Assembly: GCF_022965805.1 (NCBI RefSeq)
Contig: NC_133108.1
Location: 39,564,051-39,628,050, forward strand
DNA length: 64,000 nt
Reading direction: 5' to 3'
DNA from: Primulina eburnea
Lineage: Eukaryota; Streptophyta; Magnoliopsida; Lamiales; Gesneriaceae
The notes under the pieces were generated by a model. The model had not been told where the DNA came from and searched no databases. It saw only the letters and a program-made list of their open reading frames with translations. Below are positions 37,393-49,204 of this stretch, piece after piece. Within the stretch, counting starts at the first letter, position 1. Each line of letters begins with the position of its first letter. The translations under genes and the position numbers were made by a program.

Positions 37393-40300
37393 ATGGGGGA
37401 AAGAAGCCCTTCTGGAGGCTTCAGACTTCTGAGCACGATCAAGGTATTTTCTTGGTAATATCGGTGGATAGAGGGTAGTTTTATCTTTATTTTGGTTGTT
37501 TCTGTCTGAAATTTAATGATGCAAATCATTTGGAATGTTTAATTTTATTTCAATATAGCTCTGTGTTGTTTTATACATCAACTATGAGATATGAGAGCAA
37601 AGTTTCATCAGAGAAGTAATTTTTTCTATTTTTTTAAATAGATATTTTGATTTAATATTGATGTGTGGATCGGTGTTTTAAGCGCTTAGAAGAAGTTGAA
37701 ATCAGGAGCCTCCAATAAGAAGTCAGAAAAATACGGTTTTTAGTTCTTAAATTATTATTTTTAAATAAGTTTTAAAAAAACCTTTGGTACCTTAATATAT
37801 AGTTTTCAAAACACTTTTAAACGCTGATTTTGTGGCGTGTGGTTTTGTTTCCCTTTTTATGGTAGCCATAACTATTCTAATAATCGAGGAGCTATGGCAT
37901 CCCTTGTTTAAAGTCTGATTTAATGAGTAATGGTTTTTGTAGAAAGTTGCTTGTTTAGATGGATCTTCACCCGACACAGGGAAAGGAAAGAGCAAAAAGT
38001 CATCGTTGTGTATTAATAAGGTGTCACATGGATTTCACTTGGTAGAAGGGCAATCTGGTCATAACATGGAGGACTACCATGTGGCCGAGTATCGAAAAAA
38101 GAAGGGGCATGTGCTCGGTTTGTTTGCAATTTTTGATGGACATCTCGGAGATCGTGTCCCTAGCTATCTGAAGGATAAGCTCTTCAACAACATACTTGAA
38201 GAGGTATGCTTCAATCTAGTGTTATCAATATATGGAATTTGACGTCTCTTTCATGATTACGTAAAAGATTCGATCCGGGTGATAAAAGTTGCTTTTGGGT
38301 TTAATACGTTGGGAACGAGGTTACATGGAGTTGAGGGCATATTAAAATCATAAAGCTACTATAAAAAAATCGTAAAGTTCTTGGATTTGTCATGCTAGTT
38401 ATTGGCTGTTGGACACGGGGTTGCATGGAATGGTAAAACATTCAGGAATAGGATGTTGATCGTTAGAGAATCATCCTTGATTTTAGGATCTTTTAAAAAT
38501 GGCCTGGCAATCCAGCACACCTTTAAATGTGTCAAAATTGTCGGAGAATTCAGGGATGGTCACAGAAATTCGTGTTTATAACTAGTGGAAGTTAGATGCT
38601 AGCTACTTTTACAAGTTCAATTTGCATGTAGCTGGTGCACCACCAACCACAATGGCATCTTAGGCAAGAAAGAAATGCCGAAAAACACAAATCAAAACTG
38701 GCATCCATTAGAAGGTCTTCGGACTTTATTTGTATTCGGCGCCATTACTTTTATGGAGGTGTTACACTGCGAAGGACTTTCATGTTTCATTGTATTGCAT
38801 CGTTGTGCTTCACCAGGGAATATATGATAGAAAAATGCTGGTTTGAACTACTAAAGAGGGATGCAGAAGACCTACCCCATTTCTCATCTTCAATAAATTC
38901 TCGGTCGCTTTATAATTTCTATGTCTTAAACCGAAAATTGGATTTCTGAAATTTGACCAAAATTGTTAAGGTTTATCCTTTCCATTGTTCTTTGCCTTTC
39001 AAGCTTGGTGGCGTCTGATTAAATATCTTAAAGGGTGCAATCTGTCAAGTAGCACCCTTGAAATTTGTATCCTTGTAGGCTGGTGTTGGAAGCCCAAATT
39101 TATCTGACTTTGGAATACTAGCTTTTGGTCAATTATGCTAGGTTCCCTTTTCATATTTTTTTTCCTCTCCTTACTTTGATTGATTCATTAAGGAGTTGTG
39201 TGTTTTTGGTTTTGCTCACAAGTAAAATTATTTTACAGTGGACTCTTTTATTCCATCAAAGTATAAGGAAATATATATTTTTTCATCCAAAAGATTTTAA
39301 AGAACTTTTATCACGGTTTAAAGTCGATATTATATGCAATTAACTCCTTGTAATCTATAAAAATTCAAATCACGATTCATTGTTCGAGTTAAAATAAAAT
39401 ATGGCATAAATATCAGATCTTTTCTTGGATGCACTTCTGTTTCAAAATCAACAATTCAGTTTGTCATGTTTAACTTTAAGGGGAGCATTAAAAATAATTG
39501 GTTGATTGTTTGATATGAATCATATGATTAGAATGGCACAATCTTTATGTGAATTGAATACTTGGTTGCTTTTTACTTGGTGTGAACTGAATTTTGAGTG
39601 ATTTCCTTTTAGTTATTGTTCTTCGCATGTGTTATTCAACAATATTGCTAGTGGGCGAGAGCTAGGAAATTTATCGTCCCTGCTTGGAGATATATCTTTC
39701 TTTTCTTTTATTCTTTTTTTAACTTGATATATTTTTTCTAATTAGGTTAAGATTTCATATTTTATTCAGTACCTGGAAAAACACCCAGTTTCTGTCAAAA
39801 TAAACTGGACAAAACTAGAGTTATTCTGTTAGTGATTCCATGTACTTTGTTTTAATTTTCATTTTAGTTTCTCACTAGCTAAAGGGTCTTCATGATCAAT
39901 TTATTTATGAGTCAAATCTAAATTATCATCTAGCGAGTTGCTTAGTGAACTGATATAAACTTTTGTGGAAATACCACCATACAAGAGAAGAATATTTTGT
40001 GGAGGTTGATATAAATGAGAATTAATGTCTTCAACACAATTGAAAGAATCCAAAAAAATGTTAGATACTAATAATAAGATTTAAGGGGATGGGCTTGTTT
40101 ACGGCATAAATGGTGTTGTACTCCACATTTCTAACTGGTTGATTTTTTAGAGTGCATATATCTTTCATGGATTGTGAGTCACGTGCTCTTATTTCAATGT
40201 CTCTGTATGAAGGAGATGTTCTTTCTTAACAAAAAAACCGTGATAACTTTGCTGTCGTATTTGGTCCTCGACTTTTAAATTGTTAGACTATCCTTTTCTA

Positions 40301-41764
40301 GAATTTTGTGAATCGGGATGTGCTATTTTATAATGAAAAATTCTTCTTACACATCTCATTTGTATCAGTTTTCAAGTTATCAATGAAATATCACTCTTTA
40401 CTTGTGCAGCCCAATTTTTGGGAGGACCCCCATACTGCCATTAAAAATGCTTATCGCTCAACTGATAAATTTATTCTAGAGAACTCAGTGGAATTTGGTC
40501 CTGGTGGCTCCACAGCAGTAACTGCAATTGTTATTGATGGAAAAGATTTATGGGTGGCAAATATTGGTGATTCGAGGGCTGTCCTGTGCATGAATGGAAA
40601 TGCTGATCAACTTACCGTAGACCATGAGCCACATACTGAGAGGAGGAGGATTGAGAAGCAAGGTGGCTTTGTGACTAATCTTCCAGGTAATTATTATAGC
40701 GTTGCAAGCAACAATTAGCGCTGCTATCACAGGGGACTGACCGATTGTCACGGAGATCGCAACATGACTTTTGAGTCATACAATTTAAAATTTCTTAAAA
40801 CAATGTTTATATCAGCTATAACTCTCTATATAGACGCTGGTGTTGGGAAATTTTCAATATGTTTTCATATGCATTTATCAACATTACATTTATGAGTACT
40901 ATGATGTGAATTTTGGAGTTGATGCCATTGCACGAAATTTTGACTCTTAATTTCAGGAGATGTGGCTCGAGTTGATGGCCAGCTTGCAGTTGCACGTGCT
41001 TTTGGAGATGAAAACCTTAAAGCCCATTTGAGTTCAGAGCCTGATATTCGTCCTGTACGGATTGACTCAAGCACCCAGTTTGTTATACTGGCAAGTGATG
41101 GCTTGTGGAAGGTCAGTTTTATAGTGTTGCATTGGTGAATTCTTACTCTTTTGTCAGTGTAGGATTTTACAGTTATAATCCATCAGTGTGGGTATGAATT
41201 CCCTCCCATTTTCTATTTTATGGCGATGTATGGTAAGGTTAATGGTAACTTGGTTTTATATCAGAACCGAGTTTTCAAATATTTAAATTTGGATCATTGA
41301 ATGCATAATAAAATGCTGGAAGAAAACTGAGTTTCCAAAGCCATCCCTAAAAATTCAAAATTAGATCAGTCAATTAGCCTTGTGTTTTTCAAAATGTAAG
41401 GTTTTTGAGTTATTTTAGTTTCTCACCTTTCATTTGACTGTATCTCGTGGTCCAGTAAAAAACGAGTATCCCTTATCTGCATCCTAGCTATGCGTTATGT
41501 ATGTCAGGAAACAGTTGAAAGATTTTGAAGAAGGCCAATCAATTTTTAGACTCGTCATGAATAATATAGCATCGTTCCTGTAAGTATGTACGCTGTATAG
41601 CACTCTGAGGCAAAATAATTGGACAGGTGATCAGCAATCAAGAAGCAGTGGACATAGTGAAGCACATCAAGGATCCTCAAGCCGCCGCGAAGCATTTAAC
41701 TTCAAAAGCACTGGAAAGAAAAAGCAAAGATGACATATCTTGCATAGTAATTCGTTTTGGATGA
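37393..41764 (+). CDS. Protein phosphatase 2C, short cytosolic type
   Basis: Five exons (37393-37443, 37943-38203, 40410-40686, 40957-41111, 41627-41764), all GT-AG and in phase, give 293 residues, the usual length of short plant clade F-like PP2Cs. PP2Cs are Mg/Mn-dependent monomers that remove phosphate from Ser/Thr. Metal-site motifs are all present: MEDYH (Asp61), FDGHLG (Asp82, Gly83), ASDGLW (Asp244) and DDISC (Asp284), plus GSTAVTA and VANIGDSRAV. The first 43 residues are Ser/Lys-rich without signal peptide or membrane segment, so a cytosolic or nuclear place is likely. Intron 2 is 2.2 kb. The nearest relatives I can name from memory are Arabidopsis PP2Cs of the PIA1 group; that assignment is tentative. 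No regulatory element was identified upstream. Confidence 0.93.
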
Positions 41765-43511
41765 TCCCCGAAAACCAGACATGAGCACAAGTGATGAAAA
41801 GGAGGAAAGGCGACCTATATATATCTGATATTCATGAAAATGCCTTGCTTTGCACATAGCTCTTCTGTATATCTCTTGAATTTATTGGATGGAGAAGATG
41901 TGTGACGCTATTGTTTATAACAGTAATGAAGGTCAATGGGACCGATTTTTTTTCGATGGTATATTATTTGTTCGCAGTAGATGGTTTGAAGTTTGTCATT
42001 TTTGGGCTAGAAGAAACGCTTGTGTGCGCAAGGATTTTTAGTTGAAGATGAGAATAATGGCATGTTTATGCCTGATTGTGCGGAGGATTTGCTGTATGTT
42101 TCATGTATATATGTAGAAAACTATTCAAATATGCGGACTCGTTAAGTTACCTGTCGAGTTGAATTCTTGGAATTACAGCTTGATGCTGATATTCAGGCAT
42201 GTCTCATATTCATTTCTCAGCACGGCTTGTAATTGAAAATTTAACAATTTTAGCTTTGTCAGAATCGATTTGACATTCAAGTGCGAAAATAAATGGAACA
42301 AATTGCAAGCTTTTGTTCAGCCATACAAGTTAGATATCCTTCTCTTCTAATTTTTTTGAACAATAGATAACAATGCGGGTCGATTTCAAGATGATTTTCA
42401 AGTTGGAGGAGTTCAAGAGTTGAGTTACGATATGCAAGAGAACTAAAGAAGTCAATGGCAAGGGCTAACACATTCTTACCTGCATTATCCATTTAACCCC
42501 TCAATATTAATAATATAAGTACATATATGATAATAAAAACAAAGAAAAAATTGCTTTTAATAAAAAAAAATCAGTTAATGAGGAGCACTTAACTGGATGT
42601 AAGTTCACTCAAGAGGATTTTAAGGGATCGGATCAAAAAGTGGGATGAAGGCCAGATACAACCGATTCAAACAAAAAAATTTAAAAGGTGGAATAAAGAC
42701 CAGATCGAACGGATTCGAACCTCCGATTTCCCGGCTCCGGTGGACAATAATTGGAAGGGGTGTCGCATGATGCACATACAAAAGCCCTCGAAAAACATAT
42801 ATCCAAAAACATGACCTGCTTTCTTTTGACATAAAAAAAAAAAGATGACCTGTTTTTAAATGGCCCATCTGTTAAGTAGTCGTACCCATGTTACATGTGA
42901 TTTGTCCCACCAAAGTTTCCGCCACAATTGTGAGCAGTGGTCAACACAAGTAGTGGATCCTAAGAAAAAGTTGCTCCCTTTTGTTCTTATCACGGTTGGA
43001 TCAAGTTTTAAAAATGTAATCTTGAAACCTCAAATTGAAGAAGACAATGATTATAGGACAGATTATGAATGATTCATTGGTGGCAATTCTTTTATGCAAC
43101 AGGACAAGAAGATGATCATCGATGGAAAAGACTGTAGGATTCAAAAAGAAGAATTGTTTTCGATAGAAACATACACATACAAAAAGATCATTATGTTTAA
43201 AAGGAAGACAATGTTGCAGGATTCAGATGACTGAAGTATATAAATTTGAAATTATACACAATACAAGGACACAAAAATTAACAAATGATGCAATATTATA
43301 TTGGGAAAGAATAAAGAAAAAAACCCAAGATGTTTCAGAAAAAGAAACTGACTACTGAATGTAAAGAAGCAGCGCCTGGAAATGAAATCATGCCTCATCA
43401 GAAGAAACGCCACCTTTACAGGAGGCAAAGAATTGCCTCTGTTTCCTTCTCAATCACTATTGTAGATTTTCACAGCCGTGGAAGTAAGATGAGAACTCGA
43501 GTTGAGAAAGA
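41765..43511. other. Spacer between PP2C and LRR-extensin genes
   Basis: The first few hundred bases are probably PP2C 3' UTR. Bases 42,636-42,722 hold two imperfect copies of a 33-bp word, GTGGGATGAAGGCCAGATAC and GTGGAATAAAGACCAGATCG, each followed by a GATTC(A/G)AAC word. The second contains a B-box-like GGTTCGAATCC on the minus strand without a clear A box. The remainder, up to 43,511, is probably 3' UTR of the LRR-extensin gene. No other gene seen. Confidence 0.4.
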
Positions 43512-45908
43512 TTAGTAGTATGGAATGGAAGGGGGTGGCGGAGATGCGTAGGAAACTCTTCTTATGGGAGGAAGGGGTATGTTTTCTGGGGGAGGTGGCG
43601 GTGATGAATATTTGTAAGGTGGTGGAGGTGATGGTGAGGGAGGCGGGGGAGAGGAGTACTTATAAGGTGGTGGAGGGGACAGTGAGGTAGGGGGCGGAGA
43701 TGAATATTTATACGGTGGTGGAGGGGATGGTGAGGGAGGGGGTAGTTCACAACCAACTGATGGGGGTGGTGGTGGTGATGAATGCACGTATGGTGGTGGT
43801 GGTGGGGAGGCATGGATGTAAGGTGGCGGTGGAGATGAGTAACCGTATGGCGGTTGTGGGGAGGGAGAGGGTGGCGGCGGTGAGGAATAGACATATGGTG
43901 GTGGTGGTGGAGGTGGAGAAGGTGAGGGTGGTGGTGGAGAGGAGTATACATAAGGTGGTGGTGGCGATGGAGAGGGTGGCGGCGGTGATGAGTAGACGTA
44001 TGGTGGGGAGGGAGAGGGTGGTGGTGGTGGTTTTGGTGGAGGTGGAGAAGGTGAGGGTGGTGGTGGAGAGGAGTATACGTAAGGTGGTGGTGGCGATGGA
44101 GAGGGTGGCGGCGGTGATGAGTAGACGTATGGTGGGGAGGGAGAGGGTGTTGGTGGAGATGGATATACATAAGGTGGTGGTGGTGGCGGCGGCGATGGAA
44201 GAGGCGGCGGAGGTGATGGGTACACATATGGTGGTGGTGGGGGTGAAGGAGGTGGTGGCGTTGGCGACGAATACACGTATGGTGGTGGTGGGGAGGGTGG
44301 TGGGGGTGAAGGTGGCGGTGGAGATGAATACACGTATGGTGGTGGCGGGGGAGACAGGGGAGGTGGTGGCGGGGAGGAATATATGTATGGTGGTGGTGGT
44401 GGTGGGGATGAAGGAGGTGGAGGAGGTGATGGATAAACGTAAGGCGGTGGTGGTGGTGGTGTCGGCGGTGGTGAGGGTGTAGGAGGTGGTGGTGATGGAT
44501 AAACATGCGGCGGAGGCGGAGGCGGTGGTGGAGGAAGCCGAGTCACCGGAGAGACTTTTTTAGTAGGCGGAGGTGGTGCGGAGACTTCATGGGTAGCCGG
44601 AGGTGGAGGGTGTGACCTAGTAGACGGTGAAGATCTCGACGTAGGCGGAGGAGGAGGTTCATTAAGTGGTCTTGGTCCCTGGGCTGGTCTCGGGGACGGC
44701 GGCTTTTGCCCAACCGGAGGCGGCCTCCTGCTGGGTAACGGAGCAACCCCTCCTCCGCACCTGAACTTGCTACAATCAAACGGCTTCGCAGGTTCCGAAG
44801 CACACTCCTTAGCAGACCTCTGATCGCTCTTCCCCGGAATACAATTCTCCCGCCCATCCGTCGCAGTCTGGCCACCGAACCTACTGCACTGCGGAGCCTC
44901 CTTTGTGAAGTAATTATACGAATAAGTGAAGTTCTGCAGCCGCGGCAGCTGGCAAATGCCACTGGGAACCTCCCCAGTGAGGCGATTGTGCGCCACATTC
45001 AGCTGCTCCAGGCTCTTCATACGGCTGATCTCCGCGGGCAGTGGCCCCTGTAGGTTATTGAAGCTCACGTCAAACACCGTTAGCTCCTTCAACAACCCAA
45101 TCTCCGGCGGCAAACATCCCGTCAAATTGTCATTCATCAAAATTAGCTCGTTCAAAGTTTTCCCCATCTTCCCAATACTACTGGGAATGCATCCACCGAG
45201 ATTATTATTCGCCAGAACCAGAACAGAGACCGGCGAATTCCCCAGGTTCTTCGGGATGCCCAACCGGAACCGATTATCATTCAAAAAAATGGCATCAAAA
45301 TTTTTGTCAAAAATCTGGGTCGGAACAGGCCCCTCAAATTCATTGAACCTAAGATCCAAGAATTTCAGAGTAGGCAACGAGAGCACCACGTTAGGGAAAC
45401 CCCCTACAAATCTATTGTTGCTCAAATCCAGCTCGAACAGGAGCTTCAATGTCCTGAAGCTCTTGGGAACCACACCACAGAACCTGTTGGAGTTAATGTG
45501 GAACAGAGCAAGATCAGTCAGCAAGCCAAGCTCGTCAGGCAGGTAACCGGCGATGTCAGCGTGGTTAAGGTCGATCCCCGCCACCACTCTGGTGGAGGAA
45601 TCGTTGAGAGAAGGAGCACAGAACACTCCCTGGTAGGAACAAACTCGTGGGCCCCTCCAGTTCGCAGTGAAGTTGAAAGGATCTGAGTAAATGGCTCTTT
45701 TCCATGCTTGCAAGGCAATGTATGCTCGTCGGAGACTCGCGTTCTCAAAGCTCAGCGCGTTGGCATCCCTTACAATGTCATTTTCTCCGGCGGAGGCACT
45801 GTGGGCAAACAGGGCGAGGATGAGGGCCGTGAGGAACAAAACAGAAGGGCATCGCCGCCGCGAGGACGGCGGCATTGTGGCGGAAGTAACGGGGGAGGGG
45901 AGATTCAT
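43512..45908 (-). CDS. Leucine-rich repeat extensin (LRX)
   Basis: One exon, 798 residues from the first ATG (45908); a second ATG at 45875 would give 787 and an equally good signal peptide (about 17-40, with CPSVLFLTALILALFAHSAS). Residues 55-100 form the LRX N-terminal region (AYIALQAWKRAIYSDPFNFT). About nine leucine-rich repeats follow (108-335, including GIDLNHADIAGYLPDELGLL). A Cys-rich hinge (340-385) leads to a long extensin tail of SPPPP and PYVYSSPPPP units ending SIPYY. LRX proteins sit in the cell wall; the LRR part binds RALF peptides and the hydroxyproline-rich, Tyr-bearing tail is cross-linked into the wall. The LRR sequence resembles vegetative LRX3/4-type proteins more than pollen ones, from memory. 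The G-rich template strand also opens long reading frames that are only repeat artefacts. Confidence 0.95.
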   Translation of the reverse strand: MNLPSPVTSATMPPSSRRRCPSVLFLTALILALFAHSASAGENDIVRDANALSFENASLRRAYIALQAWKRAIYSDPFNFTANWRGPRVCSYQGVFCAPSLNDSSTRVVAGIDLNHADIAGYLPDELGLLTDLALFHINSNRFCGVVPKSFRTLKLLFELDLSNNRFVGGFPNVVLSLPTLKFLDLRFNEFEGPVPTQIFDKNFDAIFLNDNRFRLGIPKNLGNSPVSVLVLANNNLGGCIPSSIGKMGKTLNELILMNDNLTGCLPPEIGLLKELTVFDVSFNNLQGPLPAEISRMKSLEQLNVAHNRLTGEVPSGICQLPRLQNFTYSYNYFTKEAPQCSRFGGQTATDGRENCIPGKSDQRSAKECASEPAKPFDCSKFRCGGGVAPLPSRRPPPVGQKPPSPRPAQGPRPLNEPPPPPTSRSSPSTRSHPPPPATHEVSAPPPPTKKVSPVTRLPPPPPPPPPHVYPSPPPPTPSPPPTPPPPPPYVYPSPPPPPSSPPPPPPYIYSSPPPPPLSPPPPPYVYSSPPPPSPPPPSPPPPYVYSSPTPPPPSPPPPPYVYPSPPPPLPSPPPPPPPYVYPSPPTPSPSPPYVYSSPPPPSPSPPPPYVYSSPPPPSPSPPPPKPPPPPSPSPPYVYSSPPPPSPSPPPPYVYSSPPPPSPSPPPPPPPYVYSSPPPPSPSPQPPYGYSSPPPPYIHASPPPPPYVHSSPPPPPSVGCELPPPSPSPPPPYKYSSPPPTSLSPPPPYKYSSPPPPSPSPPPPYKYSSPPPPPENIPLPPIRRVSYASPPPPSIPYY
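43919..44160. repeat. About 130-bp tandem repeat in the LRX extensin region
   Basis: The block starting GGTGAGGGTGGTGGTGGAGA occurs at about 43,919 and again about 130 bases on, nearly identical over some 100 bases through GTAGACGTATGGTGGGGAGG. It corresponds to an exact repeat of a roughly 43-residue PYVYSSPPPP unit in the protein. Confidence 0.85.
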
Positions 45909-46064
45909 GAGAATACAAAAGTTCACGAGTAAAGAAAGAGATGAATTGAAGACATATAGAGAGGAGAACAGAGGAGCTCCAGCTTGCAAAATAATGCGCG
46001 TCCCCTGTTAGTCAGCTATGGCCTCAATTTATTCCCCCAACGCCTTTATTTTAATATCCTATGC

Positions 46065-46092
46065 TTTTCTTTTCTTTTCTTTTCTTTTCTTT
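46065..46092. repeat. (CTTTT)n microsatellite
   Basis: Five to six consecutive TTTTC units, about 160 bases upstream of the LRX start codon, on the promoter/leader side. Confidence 0.9.
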
Positions 46093-46732
46093 TATTTACA
46101 CCATTATTGCCTTGCTTCTATTATTTTTTGTTTCTTGTCCAATCTTTATTTTCGAATTTTGGACTTTTTACAAGTATAAAATAAATACCATTTTACTATT
46201 ATTATATTATAAATATGTGTGTCAAAATATGTTTTTACTAAAATGAGATATGATATTGTTTAGGTTTTCAAATATAGAAAACTGACAAACCAAACACAGC
46301 CTTTGGTTTTATTTTTTTTAAAATCTGGTTCTTAATGCACAACATTGTATATATTCTTACCACAGAAAATGTGCTGAATTATTTAAATATATGATTTCAT
46401 TTCCTCTTTTTTTTTTTAAATTTGTGTAAAGATAGTGGAAAAACAAATCAAATTGATGCGGAAGACAATAAAACATCTCTCATAGACAAAGTCGTAGCCA
46501 CGGCATGTGCTGTAATCATATTTTGAACATTAATGTATTATGGTTGCATTAATAATGTCTCCGTTCCTTATCAACATATGAATCTATATCCATATAATAC
46601 ATATGTCAAAGTTTTGATATGTTGTAAATCAATCGTGTGTGTATATGTTTATCTCACATTATATCTTTTTAGGCGCATAAGCGTCTCTCACAGCACATAA
46701 AACAATCTGTTTCGAGTTTTACATATTTACAG

Positions 46733-46868
46733 TGATGTAAAAGAATCGAGTCGGTTCGCGCTCTCTTTGATGCGAATCGAAAAATATTTGATTTGTATTC
46801 GAGCATATCGAATTCGAGTTGAACTCGAACATTTTTTACGAAGGAACCAAATTATTCGGTCCGTTTAC
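46733..46868. repeat. Degenerate relative of the GTGTAAA/GAGCTCG element
   Basis: It begins GATGTAAAAGAATCGAGTCGG and ends CGGTCCGTTTACAC, with TTCGAG/CTCGAA words between. This is the same plan as the element at 55,362-56,057 but much shorter. No target duplication was found. Confidence 0.4.
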
Positions 46869-47257
46869 ACGGGCTACCAATAAAATTATAATAATAAGTT
46901 GTATCATGCCAAGATGGTTTAATGAAATTAATTAGAGAGAATTTTTTGATTAAAACGTGGGTGAAGAGGGTTTTGTTCTGGTTAGAATTTGAAGTCCATG
47001 GTCTCTCCCCAAGATTTGAATAAACATTAGCCAATTTTTTTATTTATCAGTTTTTTTAGAGTATTTATTATATTATATTATATTATTTATCAATTGAAAA
47101 AGATTAGTCTCTGTGTCAGGCTGTCTCAGTAGGGCCAATAATTGGACTAAATAATAACTGTGGCACACCTATTTTATGACCTGACATTGTGGATATACAT
47201 ACGAATACATATATACGCATACCTATGTGTGTGTATACACATATACGTTAGTTAGTC

Positions 47258-47402
47258 GAGTATGTCTCTTATGAGACGATCTCACTAATCTTTATCTGTG
47301 AAACAGGTCAACTTATCGATATTCACAATAAAAGTAATACTCAAATAAGAGATTTGTCTTAAAAAATACAATCTGTGATATCGTTTGATATAAATTTTTG
47401 CC
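47258..47402 (+). mobile_element. GTCTCAC-family MITE, degenerate
   Basis: It runs from GAGTATGTCTC to AAATTTTTGCC with ATCTTTATCTGTGAAAC, CGATATTCACAATAAA and CAAATAAGAGATTTGTCTT inside; the segment around ATGGATGACC is deleted. Flanking 9-mers TAGTTAGTC and AAGTTAGTT agree at 7 of 9. Confidence 0.8.
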
Positions 47403-49204
47403 AAGTTAGTTAACAAACAAAAACTCCAAAAAAAATCTGCATTTAATAATTTTTTTACAAAATAATATTGAAATTGATTGTTGTTTTTTATTTTATTTTT
47501 TTTAGACACGAAACACATTAACATTTTTTTTATGACATGGCAGCACGTTGCACGTTGATGGAGCTAAAAAATTAATAGAACAATTTGAACAGGTTAGATA
47601 AAGAGACGTGACTGGAACTTCATTATTAGGTCAATAAGTCATTAAATAATGTTTGACAAACACAAACTTCTTATATAATAATATAATATATAACAAAAAT
47701 TCTTGTGTTCATGTTTTACCAATCAATTTCACGAGATCGATAATCGATTCGATTCGATTCACAAAAAAAATTAGTATTTTTTATGTTGAAAATAATATTT
47801 TTCATCAAGTTAAACAGTCTCACATAAATATACACATGAGAGATCATTTTACATAGATAGATATGTGATATCGTCTCTAGAAAGAATGATTAATAATATA
47901 ATATAAAATTATTGAAAAAATTTACATTAATTTTTTTTGTCCTACCTAATTTATTCTAATTAAGTTGGAAATTAACAGTCTTTTTAAAATCATTAGCATG
48001 AGGTTCAACTCTCTCAAACTAAGATTTTATAGATTCGTAAATATTAATATTTGCTTAATTTAATCAGGTTTGGTAGAATAACGTGGCGTTTACTTTAACT
48101 GATAGGTTTATTTATGATAAATTTTATCATGGTTATTAAAGTAATTGTCTTAGAATTTGAAATGATAATAAATAATAATATATTTAATTTGATTGATTAT
48201 ATGAATGTTATTGATCTTGTCATTATTTATGTAAAAAAAATAAAATTATTATTATAATTGAAAATTTATATTTTTAATTTATATTAATTTATTTTTAACT
48301 AATTTATTATTAAAATATTTTTTGACGTTTCTTAATTTTTTTTAAAAAATAATAATTTCAGTTATACGCAAATGTTTTTCTAAAATGTTTAATACTTTTT
48401 TTTATACTACGAGAAGTATTTAATATTTTTTTATAATATAATATTTACTAATATTGCATTCTCTCCTATACATGAACCATGCGTATTTTGTCAGTAATTC
48501 TTACGTAAAACTTTTAAATATAAGTTGTTATTATTTATATTGTATTCTAATTTTTAATCAAAATCTTGTAAATATTTATTCTCATACTTCAAGAATTATA
48601 AATTTAACTATTTTAGATTGGATAAAAGTGTACGAAATTTTATATGTGCTTTAATAAATTATTTAGTAAATTACTTATATTAATTTATGAAGTTTAAATA
48701 AGAACTGATATGAATTAATACAATGATGGATGAGATAAGTAACTTTTTTTTTAGTTAAATTAAATAGTGGTATAAAAAATGGCAATAATAAAAAGGTATA
48801 TATAATTATTCATTTCTGATATGTAAAACGAGTAACGAGTTCATAAATTTATTGTGATCTGTAAAATTTGTAATAAAATTTTTATATAGTTTGATTATGA
48901 ATCAAATCCAACTCTATTCATGCCAAATAAACTTAACATTAATTCTAAAAAATTTCCCAAAATTCCTTCAACAATTTTCTTGAATGCCACGTTTGTTTTG
49001 TTTTGTTTTGTTTTTTTGGGGTTAAAATTTATTTTTCTATGATCCGAGCCTAAAAAGTTATTTACATCATCGAAAAACTTATAACTTTATTTTAAAAAAA
49101 CTGATAATTTTATCATTATATTTTTTCAGGTCAGTGTGTCTCTTTGACAAACATTTATTCTATATTCTGAAGTTGCTTTATAAATTGATACACCAAATGA
49201 TTGT

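Noticed and set aside
42277..42492. Minus-strand open frame of 71 codons downstream of the PP2C gene
   Set aside because: Balanced composition drew attention, but there is no recognisable domain, no splice partner and no clear start context.
42700..42730. B-box-like GGTTCGAATCC on the minus strand, considered as a tRNA gene
   Set aside because: No A box at the right distance and no cloverleaf stems; at most a SINE scrap.
43562..44506. Long His/Leu-rich and Val/Met-rich open frames overlapping the extensin tail on both strands
   Set aside because: They are translations of the GGT/CCA repeat in other frames; composition follows the repeat and the LRX frame explains the DNA.
44543..45546. Overlapping open frames on both strands across the LRR region of the LRX gene
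   Set aside because: Shadows of a GC-rich coding region; no domain or start context supports them.
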